Source: Kiritimatiellales bacterium
Lineage (GTDB): Bacteria; Verrucomicrobiota; Kiritimatiellia; Kiritimatiellales; Tichowtungiaceae
DNA: 64,000 nt
NCBI GenBank assembly: GCA_041656295.1
Contig: JBBADV010000011.1
Span: 1 to 64,000, forward strand
Direction of reading: 5' to 3'
Both the position numbers and the translations under genes were made by a program. The notes under the pieces are model-generated. The model did no database searches and had not been told where the DNA came from. It was given only the letters and a program-made list of their open reading frames with translations. Of this stretch, positions 59,181 to 64,000 are shown piece by piece (the first letter of the stretch is position 1; each line of letters starts with the position of its first letter).

Positions 59181-60734
59181 ATGAAAGTCAGGATGGTCTG
59201 TCTGACGATTGCCGGAGCATGTGCAACGCTGTGCTTTGCAATACCGGCACCGCAAAATAAAATTGATGACATTGTTTTTGCGAAACAGGCTGAAACCGGA
59301 TTTCCGCCCGGCGAACGCTGTTCTGATGCGGTATTTATCCGGCGCGCGTATCTTGACGTGACCGGCATGCTGCCGACCGCGCCTGAGGTCCGCAAATTTC
59401 TCGCGGATACATCACCGGCCAAACGCGCGGCGCTGATTGATAAACTGTTGAACAGTCCGGAGTATGCAGATTACTGGGCGCTGAAGTGGGGCGATCTGCT
59501 GCGAATCAAAGCGGAATTTCCGAGCAATCTCTGGCCGAATGCGGTTCATACGTATCACCGCTGGCTGCGCAATGCATTACGCAAAAACATGCCGTATGAT
59601 CAATTTGCACGTGCACTGCTGACGGCAAGCGGCAGTAATTTTCGCGATGCGCCGGTAAATTTTTACCGCCCGTTTCAACAGCGTACGCCGCGCAATCTGC
59701 TGGACACTGCTGCACTGGTTTTTATGGGCGTGCGGCTGGAAACGTCCGGCTGGACGGAAGCGCAACTGATTGGCATGGATGCGTTTTTTTCGAAGGTCGG
59801 TTATAAAGATACGCATGAGTGGAAAGAGGAAATTATCTTTTTCGATGCATCTAAAAAATTTCCGGAAACGCCGGACGGCAAAACAATTTATCCAACGCCG
59901 GTAAACGGTACGTCAATAAAACTGGCGGACGATGCAGACCCGCGCATTGCGTTTGCGGACTGGCTGACAGCGCCGGACAATCCGTGGTTCGCACAGAATA
60001 TTGTTAACCGCATCTGGTTCTGGATGATGGGACGCGGCATCATTCACGAAGTGGACGATATTCGTCCCGATAATCCGGCGTGGAGTCCGGAACTGATGAA
60101 CTGGCTGCAAACAGAACTCACCGGCAGCGGCTATGATTTAAAACATATTTTCCAGCTGATTTTAAATTCCGGCACCTATCAGTTAACCTCAATTCCCGCG
60201 CCGGACAATGAAAACGACGAAGCCGGATTTTCGCATTACCGTGTGCGCCGCCTGCCGGCGGAAATACTGATTGATGCGATCTGCCAGGTGACCGGCACAA
60301 GCGAGGAATACTCAAGCGCCGTACCGGAGCCGTTTACGTTTGTACCGGAATTCCGGCGTACGGTGATGCTTGCAGACGGCAGTATAAAGTCAGCATTCCT
60401 TGAAATGTTCGGCCGGCCGGGACGCGACTCGTCACTCGAATCTGACCGCAACGACAATGTCTCCGTTTTTCAAATGCTGCATTTGCTGAACTCGTCACAC
60501 ATTCGTAATAAAGTGATGCAGAGCGCGCGGTTGCGCGGACTGTTCGGACGTCCACCGCAGGGATTGAGCGGTGTGGATATGTTGTATCTGGAAATTCTTT
60601 CACGCTATCCGGCGGCGGAAGAAAAAAAGATTGCAGAAAACTATAGAAAAGAGAGCGGGCTTTCGTACGATCAGGCGCACTTCGATCTTGCGTGGGCGCT
60701 GATTAACAGCAGTGAATTTTTATTGAAACATTAG
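59181..60734 (+). CDS. DUF1549/DUF1553 secreted protein
   Basis: 517 residues with export signal MKVRMVCLTIAGACATLCFA. DUF1549 starts IDDIVFAKQAETGFPPGERC with the motif FIRRAYLDVTGMLPT and YWALKWGDLLR; DUF1553 follows with NRIWFWMMGRGIIHEVDDIR and ends EFLLKH. Usually these proteins are 700-1000 residues and carry a heme-binding PSCyt1 domain at the front; this one lacks it and has a shorter middle. GGGAGAACAA precedes ATG. First gene of a three-gene operon with DUF1501 and a pre-peptidase-domain protein, a set common in Planctomycetes, Verrucomicrobia and relatives. The function is unknown. Confidence 0.88.
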   Translation: MKVRMVCLTIAGACATLCFAIPAPQNKIDDIVFAKQAETGFPPGERCSDAVFIRRAYLDVTGMLPTAPEVRKFLADTSPAKRAALIDKLLNSPEYADYWALKWGDLLRIKAEFPSNLWPNAVHTYHRWLRNALRKNMPYDQFARALLTASGSNFRDAPVNFYRPFQQRTPRNLLDTAALVFMGVRLETSGWTEAQLIGMDAFFSKVGYKDTHEWKEEIIFFDASKKFPETPDGKTIYPTPVNGTSIKLADDADPRIAFADWLTAPDNPWFAQNIVNRIWFWMMGRGIIHEVDDIRPDNPAWSPELMNWLQTELTGSGYDLKHIFQLILNSGTYQLTSIPAPDNENDEAGFSHYRVRRLPAEILIDAICQVTGTSEEYSSAVPEPFTFVPEFRRTVMLADGSIKSAFLEMFGRPGRDSSLESDRNDNVSVFQMLHLLNSSHIRNKVMQSARLRGLFGRPPQGLSGVDMLYLEILSRYPAAEEKKIAENYRKESGLSYDQAHFDLAWALINSSEFLLKH

Positions 60735-60745
60735 ATGAAAAGAGA

Positions 60746-60824
60746 GTCAAACGTCGAAAGTCTCAAAGTCAAAAGTCCAATGCGTCTTCCCGGACCTTTG
60801 ACTTTCGACCTTCAGACCTTTGAC
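60746..60824. repeat. Long inverted AAGGTC repeat
   Basis: Two 33-base arms (60746-60778 and 60792-60824) pair at about 25 of 33 positions around a 13-base loop. Each arm is built of GTC(A/G)AAAG units as at 23708 and 31140. It lies in the spacer between two operon genes and would form a long hairpin in the mRNA. Confidence 0.75.
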
Positions 60825-60844
60825 CGCGAAGCGGAGAACTGAAA

Positions 60845-62203
60845 ATGAAACCGACAATCAGTAACTATCAGCCGGTCATTCCGATGAACCGGCGCAATGC
60901 GCTGAAGATTGGAATATTCGGCGCGGCAGGGCTGGCTCTGTCCGACTGGTTCACATTGAAAGCCGCCGGTGCAATTAATGAAACCAAAGCGAAGGCGAAA
61001 TCCGTCATTCAAATCTGGCTGTGGGGCGGGCCGTGCCACATTGATACGTTCGACCCCAAACCGGAATCGGGCTACGACTATTGCGGCAAGTTTGATAAGT
61101 CACTTGCGACCAATGTCGATGGAATTCAAATTAACAGCGCTATGCCGCAACTGGCGAAGATGGCAGATAAATACGCACTGCTGCGCGGCATGACGCACGG
61201 AATTACGGCACACGAGACGGCGTCGTATTTAGTGATGACGGGCATGAAGGCGGTGGACGGCGTGGCAAATCCGTCCATCGGCGCCGTGGTGTCGTACAAA
61301 AAAGGTTATGCCGGCGGCTACACCGGTTTAATTCCGCCGTACATTGCGCTGACCAAACCGCAGGGACGGTTTTCAGAAGCCGGTTTTCTCGGCGGAAAAT
61401 ATCTGCCGTTTTCCACGGGCGGTGATCCGGCCAAAACGCCGTTCGTGGTGGAAGGCGTCGTCGCCGAAGGAATCACCGAAGAGCGTCAGCATTTGCGCCG
61501 GACACTGCTGGGCGAAGTGGATACGCTGGCGCGCGCGCTGGACAATAAAGGCGCTGCCGGACAGTTGACTAAGGCGCGCGAAGAAGCCTACTCACTGATT
61601 CTCGGTAAAGCGAAGGACACATTCGATCTTTCCAAGGAATCAAATGAAGTCCGCACTGCGTACGGCCGCAATACGTTCGGACAGTCATGCCTGCAGGCAC
61701 GCAAGCTGGTGGAAGCCGGTGTGCCGTTTATCACAGTGAATGCGCCGGGCTGGGACACGCATAAAAAACATTTTGAAATGATGACGCGCATGCTGCCGGA
61801 ACTGGATCGCGGCGTTGCCACATTGATTCAGGAGCTTTCCGATCGCGGACTGCTGGATACAACGATTATATGGGTCGGCGGCGAATTCGGCCGTACGCCG
61901 AAGGTCGACTGGCACGCACCGTGGAACGGCGGGCGCAGTCATTATGGCAAAGCATTTTCACATCTGATTGCCGGCGGCGGTTTTCGCGGCGGGCAGGTTG
62001 TCGGCGCAACCAGTTCGCGCGGCGAAGAAGTCACCGAGCGCCCGATTTATCCGTGGGATTTAACCACCAGTATTTATCAGCAGCTCGGCATTGATCCTGC
62101 CGGCACGCTGCCGATGCCCGACGGAAAAACGATATGCGTTTCACCGCTCGCCGAAGCGGGTCACGGATTAAAAACCGGCGGAATCCTGCAGGAGATCATG
62201 TGA
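60845..62203 (+). CDS. DUF1501 family protein with Tat-like signal
   Basis: 452 residues. NRRNALKIGIFGAAGLALSD near the N-terminus looks like a twin-arginine export signal. The body is a sulfatase/alkaline-phosphatase-like DUF1501 domain: IQIWLWGGPCHIDTFDPKPE at the front, LRGMTHGITAHETASYLVMT, FITVNAPGWDTHKKHF, TIIWVGGEFGRTPK and SHYGKAFSHLIAGGG, in which Asp and His residues may bind metal. GGAG lies before the ATG. Its stop overlaps the start of the next gene (TGATG), so translation is coupled. The role of the family is not established. Confidence 0.92.
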   Translation: MKPTISNYQPVIPMNRRNALKIGIFGAAGLALSDWFTLKAAGAINETKAKAKSVIQIWLWGGPCHIDTFDPKPESGYDYCGKFDKSLATNVDGIQINSAMPQLAKMADKYALLRGMTHGITAHETASYLVMTGMKAVDGVANPSIGAVVSYKKGYAGGYTGLIPPYIALTKPQGRFSEAGFLGGKYLPFSTGGDPAKTPFVVEGVVAEGITEERQHLRRTLLGEVDTLARALDNKGAAGQLTKAREEAYSLILGKAKDTFDLSKESNEVRTAYGRNTFGQSCLQARKLVEAGVPFITVNAPGWDTHKKHFEMMTRMLPELDRGVATLIQELSDRGLLDTTIIWVGGEFGRTPKVDWHAPWNGGRSHYGKAFSHLIAGGGFRGGQVVGATSSRGEEVTERPIYPWDLTTSIYQQLGIDPAGTLPMPDGKTICVSPLAEAGHGLKTGGILQEIM

Positions 62204-64000
62204 TGTTCGGATGTTTCCGGCGGAAAAGGTGGAACACGACCTCCGGGCGCGTTTTACAGTGGATTATAAATTTTGAACGCACCTGGAAATCGCGTTCCAC
62301 CCTGTGGTGCAGACATTCCTGTCTGCCCGTTGCGCAGACAGGAATGTCTGCGCAACTTTTATTTGCAGTGCTGTTTGCATTCACCGCCGGTGCGGCGCTC
62401 GACCCGCACGTCGGTTTTGTTTATCCCGCCGGCACTCCGGCGGGTTCAATTGTTACAGTCACCGTCGGCGGACAATTTTTGAAAGAGTATACCGGGGTGC
62501 ACTTTTCCGGTGTAAATATTGCGGTGGAGCAGTTGGATTATCTGCGGATTTACGACCGGCCGGAAATTAATCAGGTGCGGCGCACCAAAGAATTTCTCGA
62601 TATACGCATGGAAGAGGAAAAAGATCCGGCGGTGATTCAGCAGGTTGAACGTCAGCTTGAACTCAATGCGATTGAGCAAAGAATGATTCAAAATGTACAG
62701 GCGGAAAACCGGCGGAATCCAAAACTCGCGGCAAAAAAACAATTTAATCCGCAAATCTCAGAACAGCTGATGCTGAAATTTTCCATTCCGGAAAACACCG
62801 TACCCGGTGATTATGAATTTCGCATTATCACCAAATCGGGGCTTTCAAATCCGCTGCTGTTTCGCGTCAGCAACCTGCCGGAATTTGACGAGCTGGAGCC
62901 GAATGATCTAATAATGCAGGCGGAAGAACTGGAATCGGTGCCGGTGATTATCAACGGACAGATTATGCCCGGTGATGTAGACTGCTTTAAATTTTTCGCC
63001 GCAAAAGGTCAGACGCTGGTTCTGCAAATGGATGCGCGTGCACTGATGCCGTATCTTGCCGACACCGTGCCGGGCTGGTTTCAGGCGGAACTTACACTGT
63101 ACGATTCCTCCGGTAACGAAGTTGCGTTTAAGGACGATTTCCGTTTCGATCCTGATCCGGTACTGATTTATAAAATTCCCGTCAGCGGCGAATATACCGT
63201 TACGGTGAATGATGCGATGTTTCGCGGCCGTGAAGATTTTGTTTACCGTTTGACGATCGCTGAGACGCCGTTCATTGAAAGTGTTTTTCCGCTCGGCGGA
63301 TGTGAGGGTGAAACGACGGAGGTGAAACTTTCCGGCGTAAATCTGCCGGCGGATAAAATTCTGATTACCGCCGGTTCCGGCAGTGCACCGGATATTCAGC
63401 AGATTCATCTGGGTCAGTCTAACCGGCGCATGTTCCGTGTGGATGCGCTGCCGGAAGTATTTGAAAAAGAGCCGAACGATACTTCCGGCGCCGCGCAAGC
63501 GGTTCCAGCCCGGTGTGTGGTGAACGGACTGATTTCAGAATCCGGCGATGTGGATGTCTATTCATTCACCGGCGTCAAAGGCGAAAAGAAAACCGTTGAA
63601 GTCATGGCGCGCCGGCTCGGGTCGCCGCTCGATTCGCGCCTGATGCTGCTCGATACCGGCGGAAAAATACTGGCGTTAAACGATGATTCGATGGATCGAA
63701 CCAGTGCCCTGCTTACGCATCATGCCGACTCGCGCATTGACACCGTTCTGCCGGCGGACGGTATGTATTATCTGCGTATTGAGGATGTGCAGAATAAAGG
63801 CGGGGCCGAATTCGCATACCGTTTAATGATCGGCGAAGCACAGCCGGACTATCAACTGCGCATTGTGCCGGCGAGTATCAAAATTCCCGCCGGCGGCTCT
63901 GCGATAGTGGATGTACATGCAATCCGCAGCGGCGGTTTCAACGGAAAAATTGAACTCGCGCTGAAAGACGCGCCAGACGGAATGTCCATTCAGCGCGCCG
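62203..64000 (+). CDS. Secreted pre-peptidase C-terminal domain protein, 3' end outside window
   Basis: At least 599 codons from ATG 62203. The first 47 codons are poor protein sequence made of two inserted repeats. A signal peptide (QLLFAVLFAFTAGA) starts after an ATG at 62344, which lies in the hairpin repeat, and is followed by an Ig-like domain (FVYPAGTPAGSIVTVTVGGQ) and at least two pre-peptidase-like beta modules marked by EFDELEPND and EVFEKEPNDT, with GDVDCFKFFA and GDVDVYSFTG. Third gene of the DUF1549-DUF1501 operon; such proteins are common last members. Which ATG is used is undecided: 62203 is coupled to the previous stop, 62344 gives a normal signal peptide. Confidence 0.82.
   Translation, partial: MFGCFRRKRWNTTSGRVLQWIINFERTWKSRSTLWCRHSCLPVAQTGMSAQLLFAVLFAFTAGAALDPHVGFVYPAGTPAGSIVTVTVGGQFLKEYTGVHFSGVNIAVEQLDYLRIYDRPEINQVRRTKEFLDIRMEEEKDPAVIQQVERQLELNAIEQRMIQNVQAENRRNPKLAAKKQFNPQISEQLMLKFSIPENTVPGDYEFRIITKSGLSNPLLFRVSNLPEFDELEPNDLIMQAEELESVPVIINGQIMPGDVDCFKFFAAKGQTLVLQMDARALMPYLADTVPGWFQAELTLYDSSGNEVAFKDDFRFDPDPVLIYKIPVSGEYTVTVNDAMFRGREDFVYRLTIAETPFIESVFPLGGCEGETTEVKLSGVNLPADKILITAGSGSAPDIQQIHLGQSNRRMFRVDALPEVFEKEPNDTSGAAQAVPARCVVNGLISESGDVDVYSFTGVKGEKKTVEVMARRLGSPLDSRLMLLDTGGKILALNDDSMDRTSALLTHHADSRIDTVLPADGMYYLRIEDVQNKGGAEFAYRLMIGEAQPDYQLRIVPASIKIPAGGSAIVDVHAIRSGGFNGKIELALKDAPDGMSIQRA
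62228..62301. repeat. 24-bp inverted repeat inside the 5' coding region
   Basis: Arms GGTGGAACACGACCTCC-(to 62251) and its near-complement ending in CGCGTTCCACC (62278-62301) differ at five positions, all transitions. It stands before the hairpin pair 62309-62351. Together they fill the stretch before the signal peptide. Confidence 0.65.
62309..62351. repeat. Paired GCAGACA hairpins inside the 5' coding region
   Basis: GCAGACATTCCTGTCTGC (62309-62326) and its reverse complement GCAGACAGGAATGTCTGC (62334-62351) separated by seven bases. Each is a 7-bp hairpin and the pair can also form one long stem. The second copy holds ATG 62344, from which a plausible signal peptide is read. Confidence 0.85.

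Overview
This window most likely comes from an anaerobic, polysaccharide-degrading bacterium of the PVC superphylum. Kiritimatiellota (or the neighbouring Lentisphaerae) fit best. The evidence is the combination of many sulfatases and secreted glycoside hydrolases, several PEP-CTERM sorting tails, LacI-type regulators beside sugar loci, DUF1549/DUF1501 secreted-protein operons and an anaerobic flavin/Fe-S oxidoreductase cluster. LptE and an outer-membrane efflux channel show a diderm envelope. This taxonomic call is inference; no rRNA gene is present.

Layout. 1-5.3 kb: a partial Gfo/Idh/MocA oxidoreductase, two intact cytoplasmic sulfatases and one broken sulfatase. 5.4-23.3 kb: polysaccharide-utilisation loci with PEP-CTERM proteins, a uroporphyrinogen-decarboxylase-like methyltransferase homologue, a large GH39-like secreted enzyme, a sodium:solute symporter, GH28-like and GH110-like beta-helix enzymes, a DUF4380 protein and two LacI regulators. 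Copies of a near-palindrome GTTAACCGGTTAAC lie upstream of most minus-strand units. 23.5-28.6 kb: hisH followed by a hisA stump fused to a CBS-domain fragment, an LPP20-like lipoprotein, an IS1595-type insertion sequence sitting inside a dispersed 340-bp repeat, pcnB and a DUF4186 gene. 28.8-33.3 kb: a three-gene NuoE/NuoF/NfnB-like cluster that resembles the Stn-type transhydrogenase. 34.3-40 kb: a hairpin-rich element, then a TetR-controlled ABC efflux operon that looks acquired. 40.3-46 kb: rubrerythrin, a shortened MATE gene, sialate O-acetylesterase, lptE, serA and rpsN. 46.1-48.6 kb: a gene graveyard with an IS30 remnant, a XylR-type regulator pseudogene and three shortened sugar-catabolism genes. 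48.7-58.7 kb: a TIM-barrel protein, a 1686-residue GH2-like protein, a PEP-CTERM adhesin-like protein, a dead IS1595 copy and a third LacI gene, with a second operator type (TGAARCGKTTCA). 59.2-64 kb: a DUF1549/DUF1553 - DUF1501 - pre-peptidase-domain operon that runs off the window.

How it works together. The secreted hydrolases, the sulfatases, the symporter and the LacI repressors form loci that probably sense a released sugar, import it and desulfate or oxidise it in the cell. The second theme is decay and repeat spread. Many genes keep both ends but have lost the middle, gene stumps lie in spacers that seem empty, and small hairpin repeats recur, one of them inside a coding region where it supplies a possible start codon.
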